DNA of 23,824 bases, from NCBI GenBank assembly GCA_026391515.1, contig JAPLEC010000137.1, positions 1-23,824 on the forward strand, written 5' to 3'. Under the pieces are notes generated by a model. It had not been told where the DNA came from, made no database searches, and saw only the letters and a program-made list of their open reading frames with translations. A program made the translations under genes and the position numbers. This DNA comes from Bacteroidia bacterium (GTDB lineage: Bacteria; Bacteroidota; Bacteroidia; Bacteroidales; VadinHA17). Position 1 is the stretch's first letter. Every line of letters starts with the position of its first letter. Below are positions 7,160 through 15,673 of this stretch, in pieces.

Positions 7160-7363
7160 ATGGCACTAATAATTAAAACACCTTCTATCATTAAAGCCGC
7201 AGGAAACAAAGAAAAAATAATTAAAGAATTCTTCGGCAATGTGAACAGCATAACATCAGAGCTGAGTCTGGCAATGATGTAGAGTCCTGAAGGCTGGGAG
7301 GAACCAGGGCAATGCCCTGCCTTTTCTCCTTTTACTGTTCATCGAGATGATAAGCAGGATTAA
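7160..7363 (+). pseudogene. decayed cupin-family gene remnant
   Basis: ATG 7160 opens a 40-codon frame (MALIIKTP, then AAGNKEKIIKEFFGNVNS) stopped by TAG at 7280-7282. The same frame continues after the stop as SPEGWEEPGQCPAFSPFTV before ending at TAA 7361. Joined, this follows the N-terminal half of small cupin proteins I recall, which read roughly AAGN-K-I-EY-GRVN, M-SP-GW-EPGQ-PEFDEYTV. The TAG sits where a lysine or arginine codon is usual (AAG to TAG is one change), and the C-terminal cupin strands are absent. This suggests a gene broken by a nonsense mutation and 3' deletion. The alternative, an authentic 40-residue peptide, is less likely because homology runs past the stop. Confidence 0.6.
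7305..7334 (+). terminator. possible intrinsic terminator after the GH106 operon
   Basis: CAGGGC-AAT-GCCCTG (7305-7319) is a perfect 6-bp stem with a 3-nt loop, followed by the T-rich CCTTTTCTCCTTTT. It would end transcription from the esterase-GH106 operon before the porin promoter. It lies inside the cupin remnant, so the hairpin may be chance. Confidence 0.35.
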
Positions 7364-7377
7364 TTTAATTATTAGTG

Positions 7378-7385
7378 TAATTTTG
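7378..7385 (+). promoter_or_regulatory. -7 promoter element for the porin gene
   Basis: TAATTTTG is an exact match to TAnnTTTG. It places the transcript start near 7391, ruling out the in-frame GTG at 7385 as a start and favouring ATG 7409 or 7436. No clear -33 TTTG is seen. Confidence 0.5.
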
Positions 7386-7435
7386 TGGGTTACCAATTGC
7401 GACCCTCAATGATTGCCAAAAAATTTTATTATGGA

Positions 7436-8422
7436 ATGAGAAGATTTTTTTATTTCTCATTCCTTTTTATTTTTTCTTTCTGTTACAACCTTTACTCCCA
7501 GGAAGCTGTTGAAAAAAAATCCGAATACCTTCCTGATATCGATGGCGTAATTAAGACGAAAGCCGAATTTGACCTGGAAAATACAACATTACGGTTTGAA
7601 GTCAGGAATGCCAGGTTCGGAGCTAAAGGCAAAATCAATGATTATATGTCCTATAAGGTTGAGATGGATCTTTCCGATGAAGGCAAATTTAAAGTGATGG
7701 ATGTGTATATCAGGTTCACGCCTGTAGCGAATCTGGATTTCTATCTTGGACAGAGGAAGATACCTTTTAGTACTGATCATATGAGGAATCCTGCAGAAAA
7801 TATTTTTGCAAACCGCTCATTTTTAGCCAAATATATAAACGAAGGCATGCGCGATATCGGTTTTTATACTGCATATAAAATCACCGGACAGGTGCCAGTC
7901 GATATGATTGTCGGTGTTGTTAACGGGACTGGGAATAATAATCCGCAGTGGGTTGGTAAGCCGAATCTGGCTGCGCGGGCGACAGTCGGGCCTGATAAAG
8001 GGTTCAGAGTAGCTGGTAACCTCTATTATGGAAATGTTCAGAACCAGGACCATCTTGCTTTGTTTGGAGGAGAATTCAGATATACAAATGGTTCGCTATT
8101 AGTTGAATCTGAATATATCAGGAGAAACTGGACTGATTCTATCCGCATTCATGAAGATGGTATGTATATTCACTCTTATTATAATTTCAACTTTAATAAG
8201 AAAATGATCTATATAATAACGCCAACGGTACGGTGGGATTTTATGGGAAACTCAGTCTTTGAGAATAAAATTGATGCAAATCGCCTCACTTTTGGTGTTA
8301 ATATCGGATTTGAACCAAAACAGTTTTATTCCGAGATCAGGCTGAATTATGAAAATTACCTCAGAGGCAATCTCCCTGCTCATACTGATAAGCTGACACT
8401 GGAGTTTATTGCCAGATTTTGA
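7436..8422 (+). CDS. outer membrane porin, phosphate-selective porin O/P family
   Basis: A 328-residue protein from ATG 7436, chosen because it gives a clean signal peptide (MRRFFYFSFLFIFSF, ending at YSQ); the in-frame ATG 7409 adds nine residues. The mature protein is built of alternating amphipathic strands typical of a 16-strand porin barrel: LRFEVRNARFGAKGKINDYM, VYIRFTPVANLDFYLGQRKI, NLYYGNVQNQDHLALFGGEF, and it ends in Phe as outer membrane barrels do (LTLEFIARF). The motif around FYLGQRKIPFS matches the OprO/OprP group. Despite the family name, Bacteroidetes members are general anion or solute porins of uncertain specificity. The gene has its own promoter and ends only 5 bases from the convergent DedA gene. 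Confidence 0.85.
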   Translation: MRRFFYFSFLFIFSFCYNLYSQEAVEKKSEYLPDIDGVIKTKAEFDLENTTLRFEVRNARFGAKGKINDYMSYKVEMDLSDEGKFKVMDVYIRFTPVANLDFYLGQRKIPFSTDHMRNPAENIFANRSFLAKYINEGMRDIGFYTAYKITGQVPVDMIVGVVNGTGNNNPQWVGKPNLAARATVGPDKGFRVAGNLYYGNVQNQDHLALFGGEFRYTNGSLLVESEYIRRNWTDSIRIHEDGMYIHSYYNFNFNKKMIYIITPTVRWDFMGNSVFENKIDANRLTFGVNIGFEPKQFYSEIRLNYENYLRGNLPAHTDKLTLEFIARF

Positions 8423-8427
8423 AAAAT

Positions 8428-9075
8428 TTAACTCTGATCAGGTGGAAGATCGATAGATTTATTGTTTTTTGTTTTCCGGTTTTTCCTGGCTTTAAAAATA
8501 AGGTATATTACAAAACCTGCACCCAGTGCAACAAGGATATGTCCTAAATAAGGGAAAATTTTATCTCTGATTTCATATACATAAAAGCCTATAACAGCAA
8601 GAATTATATTCCATATTCCTGCTCCGATAAAAGTATACAGTATAAAATCGCGGAGATTCATTTTAGCTAATCCAGCAGGAATAGAGATCAGGTGACGAAT
8701 GCCAGGCACTAACCGTCCGATAAAAGTTGATGATTTCCCGTTTCTCCTGAAATAATCTTCAGCACGGATAATTTTTTCTTTTGACAATAAAAATATTCTT
8801 CCCAATCTCGAATCGGCAAAACTGTAAACAATCGGACGGCCCAGGAAATAAGCAAGATAATAGTTGATCAGTGAACCGCAAAGAGCCCCGAGGGTCCCGA
8901 AAACAATCACCAGAAATACATTTAAATCTCCCTGAGCTGCTTTGTAAGCTGCAAATGGAATTACTACTTCAGATGGCATAGGAAGAAAAGTGCTTTCGAT
9001 GAGCATAAGAAGCGCAACTGTAAAATAGTTCAGGTTGGCCATATACCAGTCGAAAATAGAATGAAACAGCTCCAT
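8428..9075 (-). CDS. DedA-family membrane protein (VTT domain)
   Basis: A 215-residue inner membrane protein with about five hydrophobic segments. DedA hallmarks are present: IESTFLPMPSEVVIPFAA (about 26-43), GALCGSLINYYLAYFLGR (63-80), and FIGRLVPGIRHLISIPAGLAKM (about 117-138), which holds the conserved GR-x-x-PG-x-R-x-x-x-S-x-PAG. The tail is highly basic and cytoplasmic. DedA proteins are linked to proton-motive-force homeostasis and lipid-carrier (undecaprenyl phosphate or aminophospholipid) flipping. The gene is read convergently with the porin and divergently from the DHODH-like gene; its own -7 box lies at 9101-9108. Confidence 0.93.
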   Translation of the reverse strand: MELFHSIFDWYMANLNYFTVALLMLIESTFLPMPSEVVIPFAAYKAAQGDLNVFLVIVFGTLGALCGSLINYYLAYFLGRPIVYSFADSRLGRIFLLSKEKIIRAEDYFRRNGKSSTFIGRLVPGIRHLISIPAGLAKMNLRDFILYTFIGAGIWNIILAVIGFYVYEIRDKIFPYLGHILVALGAGFVIYLIFKARKNRKTKNNKSIDLPPDQS

Positions 9076-9100
9076 TAATCCGGAATTTTCTGTGAGACGT

Positions 9101-9108
9101 CAAAGATA
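9101..9108 (-). promoter_or_regulatory. -7 promoter element for the DedA gene
   Basis: TATCTTTG on the minus strand matches TAnnTTTG exactly, 25 bases upstream of the DedA ATG, predicting a short 5' leader. The -33 region is AT-rich without a clear TTTG. A weaker plus-strand match, TATCTTTA at 9156-9163, could serve the divergent gene. Confidence 0.5.
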
Positions 9109-9206
9109 GCCAACATTTTAAAACTTATTTCATTTTCTCAGAGTTCTCTTTTTGTTATCTTTAAAATCAGCATAAACTTGTCTAACAGAATAAAAACATT
9201 ATAACT

Positions 9207-10241
9207 ATGGCAAATTTACAGACCTCCTACCTTGGGCTTGAGCTGAAAAATCCTTTGATCGCAGGCAGCTGTGGATTAACCAATTCAATCGATAATATAA
9301 TGGAACTGGCAAAAAGAGGAGTTGGTGCAATTGTAATAAAATCCATTTTCGAAGAACAGATAAATGTAGAAACTGAGAATGTGATTAAAAACGAAGAGGG
9401 TGATATTAAGGTGCTTGCACAGGCTCCTGATACAATGCTTGGACGAAGAGTGCATGATTATGATGAAGCTTATGCATATATCTATGATTACGCAAGAAGA
9501 AATACTCTTGAAAAATATCTGGCTTTTCTTCGCGAAGCAAAGAAAGCTGTCAATATACCTGTCATAGCAAGTATAAACTGTGTATCAAATAATAACTGGC
9601 AGGCATTCTCAAAGAGAATTGAAGAGACGGGTGTTGATGCCCTGGAACTGAATATTTATATTCTTCCCACCGACTGGCGCAGGAGCACTGAAGAAAATGA
9701 AAAGGTGTACTTCGACATTATCAAAGAGATCAGAAGCTATACAAATCTGCCTCTGTCAGTTAAAATCGGATACTATTTTTCTGCGTTGAACCAATTTGTT
9801 ATGAAGCTCTCCAAAACCGGAGTAAAAGGTATTATTCTGTTTAACAGACCTTATAATATTGACTTTGATATTGAAAAAATTAAAGTCAGCCATGGTGGAA
9901 TTTTAAGCACTGAAACTGAGTATAATCATACCCTGAGGTGGATTTCAATTCTTTCAGGAAATGTCGATTGTGACCTTTCAGCATCAACAGGTGTTCACAG
10001 CTGGGAAACATTTGTGAAACAGCTGCTTGCCGGAGCAACTACCGTCCAGATTGCCTCAGCACTGTATAAAGGTGGATTTGACATCATTCCCGAAATTCTT
10101 ACAAACACAGCATCATGGATGGAAAAACATAATTTCAATAATGTTGATGCCTTCCGTGGTAAGCTTAGCAAGGCGAAAGCAGAGAATCCTGCTGCATTTG
10201 AAAGAGTGCAGTTTATGAAATACTACTCGGATATAGAATAG
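9207..10241 (+). CDS. dihydroorotate dehydrogenase-like FMN protein
   Basis: A 344-residue TIM-barrel protein related to class 1 dihydroorotate dehydrogenase. It begins LQTSYLGLELKNPLIAGSCG (4-23), has the first-barrel lysine segment GAIVIKSIFEEQ, and the phosphate-binding FMN segment SASTGVHSWE plus LLAGATTVQIASALY. In true PyrD class 1 the segment after the fifth strand reads LN-SCPN and carries the catalytic Cys; here it reads ELNIYILPTDW with no Cys. This matches the known 'DHOD-like' subgroup that keeps FMN-binding residues but lacks the catalytic base, so pyrimidine synthesis is not its likely job and its substrate is unknown. No other pyrimidine genes are nearby. It should not be named pyrD. 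Confidence 0.85.
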   Translation: MANLQTSYLGLELKNPLIAGSCGLTNSIDNIMELAKRGVGAIVIKSIFEEQINVETENVIKNEEGDIKVLAQAPDTMLGRRVHDYDEAYAYIYDYARRNTLEKYLAFLREAKKAVNIPVIASINCVSNNNWQAFSKRIEETGVDALELNIYILPTDWRRSTEENEKVYFDIIKEIRSYTNLPLSVKIGYYFSALNQFVMKLSKTGVKGIILFNRPYNIDFDIEKIKVSHGGILSTETEYNHTLRWISILSGNVDCDLSASTGVHSWETFVKQLLAGATTVQIASALYKGGFDIIPEILTNTASWMEKHNFNNVDAFRGKLSKAKAENPAAFERVQFMKYYSDIE

Positions 10242-10341
10242 AAACTTGCTGATAATATATAACCGGTAAGTGCAAGACTAAGAAACAATAAAATAATCCA
10301 AATTTCAGCTGTCTAAGATCCTCAGGATAATTAATGGCCGA

Positions 10342-12306
10342 TTATTTCTTATATGCCAGTGTTATGACATTAACAGAAATGGCATCCAGATTTACGGCCA
10401 GCTTTTTCCCTGAAATTACAACCGGATTGCTTAACGGATAAATAAGTTTTGGATTTGAAACTGAATTATAATCGTACAATCCTTTCGATTTCAGTGTTTC
10501 TATTTCCCCGTTCTTCTGGAAAGAAACTCCTTCAAGATTTATCTTTACAGATTTTGCTGAGCGTGAAGTGTTTACAAGCTTAATATAGACTTTCGCATTG
10601 CTTTTATCTATGACTGCACTAGCATACAGACTGTCAGCTCCGATCAGAGGTTTACCTCCGCTCAGAGCAGGTATCACGTTAGTCCCTTTGTGAGTTGAAA
10701 ACATCTTCTGAACATAATAATTAGGAGTACCGGTAACCTGAAGATTATCAAACCAGATAAGATCAGGACGCCATTGCCATGCATCAACATGAGCTAACAA
10801 AGGTGCATAAGATGCCATATTTACAACATCTGCATTTCTCTCAAGACCGGTCATAAATGCAGCTTCTGCAAGGGCACTTAACCAGGTGTTGCGCGATTCC
10901 GGGGCTTCAGCTTCCTTACTGTGAGCTGCATATTCTCCGGCAAACACTTTGATTCCCTTCCTGTCATAATTATCATAACGGTTTGCATTCTTCATGAACC
11001 ATTCGGGCGGCATATAATAATGTTCATCAATCAGAGCAGGGCTTAACTTTCTAAGCTCGCTCCATGCAAAATCAAAATATTTTCCGGCCTGGTAAGGGCC
11101 TGCACCTGAAACTATCTTAATATCAGGATGTTGCTGATGCAGGACTTTTTCAAATTCCTTGTAACGTTCAATGTATTGTTCTTCCCATTGCTCATTCCCA
11201 ACTCCCAGAAATTTCAGGTTAAATGGTTCAGGATGTCCCATCGAAGCTCTCAGTCTTCCCCAAGTGGTTGTAGTTGCCCCGTTGGCAAACTCAATAAGAT
11301 CAAGCGCATCCTGGATATAAGGATTCAGATCACTGAGAGGTACGACTTCACCGGCGTTGAACTGGCACGACATGCCGCAGTTAAGAATCGGAAGAGGCTC
11401 AGCTCCGATATCTTCAGCTAACTGAAAATATTCAAAGAAGCCCATGCCGAAACTCTGAAAGTAATCCGGAGCCTGGTGGTTCCTCATCTCCATATTCCAC
11501 CTGTTTATTATCAGCTTCCGGCCTTCAACCGGACCAACTGTTGTTTCCCATTGATAACGGTTTGTAAGGTTTCTTCCCTCAACAATACAACCTCCCGGAA
11601 ATCTGACAAAACCTGGTTTCAGGTCTGCAATCATCTGAACAATATCTTTTCGTAATCCTCCCTTCCGCCCTTTCCAGGTATCGGCCGGGAAAAGTGAGAC
11701 CATGTCAATATCGACAGATCCTTTGCCGGAAAATAAAAGTTGCAACCGGGCTCTGGGTTCAGTCGAGGAGGCTTGAATGTATGCCTCGTATTTTCGCCAG
11801 TCAGCTGTCAGTTGTGTAGGTTCTGTCGCTCCTATTATAGCACCTGTTGAATCAAGCAGCTCAACCTTCATCTTTATATTGAAACTATCTGATATTCTTG
11901 CATTTACTGAAAAATTATATAAATTACCAAGCTTTATACCTATTCCGCGGAATCCTTCGTTGGAAAGACCAAATGTTCCGTTTTCAGTATCGATGACGAC
12001 CGTAATAAAATGAGGATTTGCATCTTTACCAGGTGAATAAAAAGTCGGCAGAATTCTGCCATTCCCGTTTTGCCGAACCGGCTCCCATCCCATCAACGGT
12101 AATGTAAACTCAAAAGAACGGTTCTTTACAAGCTCTGCATAAATTCCTCCGTCAGCTGCAAAATTGATATCCTCAAAAAATACTCCCCACATTGTTGGCT
12201 GTACATCACAAACAGGCATATTGGCAGTAACGGTTATTTCCTGTACCTGCTGAGCTGATAAAGAAAACTGCAGTGCTGCAATAAAAAACACAAGAACCTT
12301 TTTCAT
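10342..12306 (-). CDS. GH51 family alpha-L-arabinofuranosidase, secreted
   Basis: A 654-residue protein with a signal peptide (KKVLVFFIAALQFSLSAQ). The GH51 opening MWGVFFEDINFAADGGIYAE is at 39-58. A beta-sandwich resembling a family 4/9 carbohydrate-binding module is inserted at about 75-205. The catalytic barrel contains FVRFPGGC (233-240), the acid/base GVGNEQW (Glu372) and the nucleophile VFAGEYA (Glu458); both catalytic glutamates are present. A C-terminal beta-domain follows from about 555. Such enzymes cut terminal alpha-L-arabinofuranose from arabinan, arabinoxylan or arabinogalactan by a retaining mechanism. The GH2 gene ends 33 bases upstream on the same strand, so the two likely share one transcript. 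Confidence 0.95.
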   Translation of the reverse strand: MKKVLVFFIAALQFSLSAQQVQEITVTANMPVCDVQPTMWGVFFEDINFAADGGIYAELVKNRSFEFTLPLMGWEPVRQNGNGRILPTFYSPGKDANPHFITVVIDTENGTFGLSNEGFRGIGIKLGNLYNFSVNARISDSFNIKMKVELLDSTGAIIGATEPTQLTADWRKYEAYIQASSTEPRARLQLLFSGKGSVDIDMVSLFPADTWKGRKGGLRKDIVQMIADLKPGFVRFPGGCIVEGRNLTNRYQWETTVGPVEGRKLIINRWNMEMRNHQAPDYFQSFGMGFFEYFQLAEDIGAEPLPILNCGMSCQFNAGEVVPLSDLNPYIQDALDLIEFANGATTTTWGRLRASMGHPEPFNLKFLGVGNEQWEEQYIERYKEFEKVLHQQHPDIKIVSGAGPYQAGKYFDFAWSELRKLSPALIDEHYYMPPEWFMKNANRYDNYDRKGIKVFAGEYAAHSKEAEAPESRNTWLSALAEAAFMTGLERNADVVNMASYAPLLAHVDAWQWRPDLIWFDNLQVTGTPNYYVQKMFSTHKGTNVIPALSGGKPLIGADSLYASAVIDKSNAKVYIKLVNTSRSAKSVKINLEGVSFQKNGEIETLKSKGLYDYNSVSNPKLIYPLSNPVVISGKKLAVNLDAISVNVITLAYKK

Positions 12307-12339
12307 AATATGCCCGGTATTAATTTCTTCCTAATCAAT

Positions 12340-14193
12340 TTATTTTTTGATAACTACTTTGCTTGCAGCGTCATACAATTTCTGACTTGCTGCTTTCAGC
12401 TTATTTTCAGGTACTTTTATGACTTTCCTGTCATAAGTCATAAGACCATTACATTCAATCTCAACATCTGTTGTCTGAGTATATATCGCTCCTGATAAGC
12501 CTCTTTTAATATATGGAGCTATCTGTGTAAGATACAGGTAATATGTTTTAAATAAAGTGTCGGCATCCTGGAATGTCTTGTAGCCCCAGTTATTTTTATC
12601 AAGCCAGGTGTGTCCTTCAAGAGGAAGGCCCAATCCGCCGAACTCGCCAAGAACAAGCGCCTGTTTTGAACCAAATACTTCAGGTTTTGCCATGACTGGT
12701 CCCGGATAGTTGTGCAGATCAAGAATATGCCCGACTTCATGAAAGTTACCACCGCTGGCACAATTTACAAGCCTCGATGGATCTTTTTGCATAGTCCAGT
12801 TTGTGATTTCAGCACTTTTAAACTGACCCCATGATTCATTGAAAGGAACCCATACAACAATACATTGGTGATTGAACAGATAATTAATTATCGCATTCCA
12901 TTCTGTCCGGTATATTTTCTCCGACTCTTCTGTCCTTATTTTATCTGATCCCCCTTCCATGCCCGGTCTTGTATTCCATTGCCCTCCACCAAGATCGCCG
13001 CTTGGCATATCCTGCCATACCATTATTCCGACTCTGTCGCAATGATAATACCAGCGGTCAGGCTCGACCTTGACATGCTTACGTATTGTATTGAAGCCCA
13101 TATCTTTAGTCTTCTGAATATCAAAGAGAAGAGCTTCGTCTGTGGGAGCTGTATATAATCCATCAGGCCACCATCCCTGGTCAAGCGGACCATATTGAAA
13201 TACAAATTTATGGTTCAGCATCATTCTGAGAACTCCATTTGCATCAGGCTCCAGGGAGATTTTCCTCATCGCAAAATAACTCTTTGCCTCATCGGTGGTT
13301 TTGCCTTTTCGTACTACAGAAATTTTCAGATCATACAGAAAAGGATTATCAGGTGACCACAGTTTAGGATCAGAGATTGGCAAAATAATTCCAGACCCGT
13401 TTTCTGCCTGCTTTTCAGAAATCATTTTTTCACCATCCCAGACCGAAACATGGATCAAGTCTCCAGACTCCTGGTTTTCGACTTTTACATCGATTGTAAG
13501 AAGCTGATTATCAATATCAGGAACCTGCTTGGTTGAAGAAATATATGTTTTTGGAACAGCTTCGATCCAGACTGTCCTCCATATTCCCGTTACAGAAGTG
13601 TACCAGATTCCACCTGGTTTAAGTACTTGCTTTCCACGGGGTTGAGGGCCCTTATCGACAGGATCGGTAACCCGAAGCTCAAGAAGCTGAGTACCACTCC
13701 CTTTAATGAATGAAGTTATGTCGAATGTAAAAGGATCATAACCTCCCTGGTGAGATCCAACTTTAACGCCATTCAGATAAATATCTGATAACCAGTCTAC
13801 TGCACCGAAATGTAACAGGATATTCTTCTTCTTAAAAGATGATGGAACTGTTAATTTTGTCCTGTACCATAATATATTATCAGGTCCGACTGGTTTCCCT
13901 GCACCCGATAATGCTGATTCGACAGCAAATGGGACCAGAATTTTCCCCTGAAATGATTTTGGTAATGATTCACCTGAAGAGGTTATTGCATAATCCCACA
14001 GACCATTCAGGCTTTTCCATTCACTTCTGACCATTTGCGGACGTGGATATTCAGGCAAGGGATTCAAAGGATTAACTTTCTCAGCCCATTGTGTCATTAT
14101 TTTGTCCCCTGCGATCTTCCAACCGGTTTCCTGTGCTGAAATAAACCCGGTAATAACTATTGAAATTACAAGGAGTAAAAAATATTTTTTCAT
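12340..14193 (-). CDS. GH2 family glycoside hydrolase, secreted
   Basis: A 617-residue protein starting at ATG 14193; the frame is open to 14262, but the -7 box at 14260-14267 means the transcript begins later. The signal peptide MKKYFLLLVISIVITGF ends at SAQ. Domains follow GH2 order: jelly-roll sugar-binding domain at about 40-215 (WKSLNGLWDYAI, then ILLHFGAVDWLSDIYLNG), Ig-like domain to about 310, and TIM barrel to the end. Acid/base Glu453 is in VPFNESWGQ and nucleophile Glu517 in LVLGEFGG; MVWQDMPSG is also typical. Members cleave beta-galactosides, beta-glucuronides, beta-mannosides or alpha-L-arabinopyranosides; the sequence does not let me choose. Its partner GH51 gene suggests arabinose-containing pectin or arabinogalactan. 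Confidence 0.92.
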   Translation of the reverse strand: MKKYFLLLVISIVITGFISAQETGWKIAGDKIMTQWAEKVNPLNPLPEYPRPQMVRSEWKSLNGLWDYAITSSGESLPKSFQGKILVPFAVESALSGAGKPVGPDNILWYRTKLTVPSSFKKKNILLHFGAVDWLSDIYLNGVKVGSHQGGYDPFTFDITSFIKGSGTQLLELRVTDPVDKGPQPRGKQVLKPGGIWYTSVTGIWRTVWIEAVPKTYISSTKQVPDIDNQLLTIDVKVENQESGDLIHVSVWDGEKMISEKQAENGSGIILPISDPKLWSPDNPFLYDLKISVVRKGKTTDEAKSYFAMRKISLEPDANGVLRMMLNHKFVFQYGPLDQGWWPDGLYTAPTDEALLFDIQKTKDMGFNTIRKHVKVEPDRWYYHCDRVGIMVWQDMPSGDLGGGQWNTRPGMEGGSDKIRTEESEKIYRTEWNAIINYLFNHQCIVVWVPFNESWGQFKSAEITNWTMQKDPSRLVNCASGGNFHEVGHILDLHNYPGPVMAKPEVFGSKQALVLGEFGGLGLPLEGHTWLDKNNWGYKTFQDADTLFKTYYLYLTQIAPYIKRGLSGAIYTQTTDVEIECNGLMTYDRKVIKVPENKLKAASQKLYDAASKVVIKK

Positions 14194-14259
14194 GTTAATA
14201 GGAATTAGTGTCAATCTTACACTTAATAACAAAAATGAAGTATTATTTATCTTTTCTTT

Positions 14260-14267
14260 CAAAGATA
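14260..14267 (-). promoter_or_regulatory. -7 promoter element for the GH2-GH51 operon
   Basis: TATCTTTG on the minus strand matches TAnnTTTG exactly and would start the transcript near 14254, leaving a leader of about 60 nt before ATG 14193. It lies in the 107-base gap after the NADH dehydrogenase gene, showing that the hydrolase pair has its own promoter. Confidence 0.55.
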
Positions 14268-14300
14268 AAACTATACTTCTTATTTTAAATCAGATTTCTG

Positions 14301-15575
14301 TTAAACGTGACCTTTTGGTCTGAGAATTAACCTGGTCGACTGGTCGTAAGTAAAATATTTCCATGCCCAGTTGATAAAAATCATCAGCCTGTTTTTTACA
14401 CCTACAATGCTCATCAGGTGAATGAACATCCAGACAAACCAGCCGAAGATTCCCTGAAAATGGATATAAGGTAACTCGACTACTGCCAGGTTCTTACCCA
14501 CTGTAGCCAAAGTACCCATGTCCTTGTATTTAAACTCTTTAAGTGGTTTATTAAGATGCTGACTTTTAAAGTTTCTGGATAACAGTCTTGCCTGCTGGAT
14601 TGCCACCGGGGCAACCTGCGGGTGACCCTTTGGATATTTGTCTTCTGTCATGAAGGCAATATCGCCAAGTGCAAATATGTTATCATATCCTTTTACTTTA
14701 TTAAACCTATCGACTATTATGCGATTACTTTTTGTAAAACATTCGGGTTTTAATCCATCAACATTATTGCCCTTAATACCGGCAGTCCAGATTATAAGGG
14801 AAGTGCAGATTTTATTTCCTGTACTTAGCTGAACACACTTTTCATTACAGCCAGTTGCCATTGTATTCGTCATAACATTGACATTCAGCTTTTCAAGAAA
14901 CTTCTTTGCTTTTTCTGATGACTTTTCTGACATCATATTCAGCACTCTGTCAGTTGCTTCGATAAGATAAATTTTGGCTTTGTTGTTTTTAAGCTCCGGA
15001 TAATCTTTTGGCAGAATATATTTATTCATCTCTGCAAGAGCTCCGGCAATCTCGACTCCGGAAGGTCCTCCTCCGATAATAACGATATTCAGGTTCTTTT
15101 CCTTTTCTTCTTCATTTTGTGAGATAAGAGCGTTTTCGAAGTTCATAAGGAGAGAATTTCTCAAGTCAAGAACTTCAGCAATTGTCTTCATCCCTTTTGA
15201 ATTTTGTTCCATCTCCCTGGAACCAAAATATGAATTTGTGGCGCCGTATGACAGTACAAGGAAATCATAATCGATTGTTCCTGCGGAAGTTACAAGTTGA
15301 TTTTTATCAGATTCTATTGCTTTAACCTCTGTTTTCCTGATATAATAATCTTTATAATGCTGAAAAATTTTTCTCAAAGGAAATAAAATTGAATCTGCTT
15401 CAAGGCCGGCTGATGCAACCTGGTAAAACAATGGAGGAAACTGATGATAGTTATGTTTGTCAAGGATAACTACCTGGAAACCTGTGTTTTTCAGCTTCCT
15501 TGCAAGAGTAAGTCCTGCAAAACCGCAACCTGCTATTACGACTCTTTTTTTCTCCGATTTCGGGATATTTATCAT
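14301..15575 (-). CDS. ndh: type II NADH:quinone oxidoreductase (NDH-2)
   Basis: A 424-residue single-subunit flavoprotein that passes electrons from NADH to quinone without pumping protons. The first dinucleotide fold binds FAD (AGCGFAGL, 15-22), followed by LDKHNYHQFPPLFYQVASAG (38-57). The second fold binds NADH (IIGGGPSGVE, 166-175), and the late FAD motif NIFALGD follows near 298. The C-terminal WFVWMFIHLMSIVGVKNRLM segment and the aromatic, basic tail form the membrane anchor seen in this family. Length is normal. It lies on the same strand as the CstA gene but 98 bases away. A weak TATCTTTT box about 15 bases upstream (15597-15604) may be its promoter. Confidence 0.92.
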   Translation of the reverse strand: MINIPKSEKKRVVIAGCGFAGLTLARKLKNTGFQVVILDKHNYHQFPPLFYQVASAGLEADSILFPLRKIFQHYKDYYIRKTEVKAIESDKNQLVTSAGTIDYDFLVLSYGATNSYFGSREMEQNSKGMKTIAEVLDLRNSLLMNFENALISQNEEEKEKNLNIVIIGGGPSGVEIAGALAEMNKYILPKDYPELKNNKAKIYLIEATDRVLNMMSEKSSEKAKKFLEKLNVNVMTNTMATGCNEKCVQLSTGNKICTSLIIWTAGIKGNNVDGLKPECFTKSNRIIVDRFNKVKGYDNIFALGDIAFMTEDKYPKGHPQVAPVAIQQARLLSRNFKSQHLNKPLKEFKYKDMGTLATVGKNLAVVELPYIHFQGIFGWFVWMFIHLMSIVGVKNRLMIFINWAWKYFTYDQSTRLILRPKGHV

Positions 15576-15673
15576 TTCAGAACCGTTGGTGAAAAAGATA
15601 CTTTATTTCTATAATATGAACAACTTCAAAGGGTGTTTTGTTTACTAAAACTTTAAAAACCAGGTTCAATCAG

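Noticed and set aside
14194..14262. In-frame upstream extension of the GH2 gene.
   Set aside because: The first ATG overlaps the predicted -7 promoter box, and the signal peptide begins at ATG 14193.
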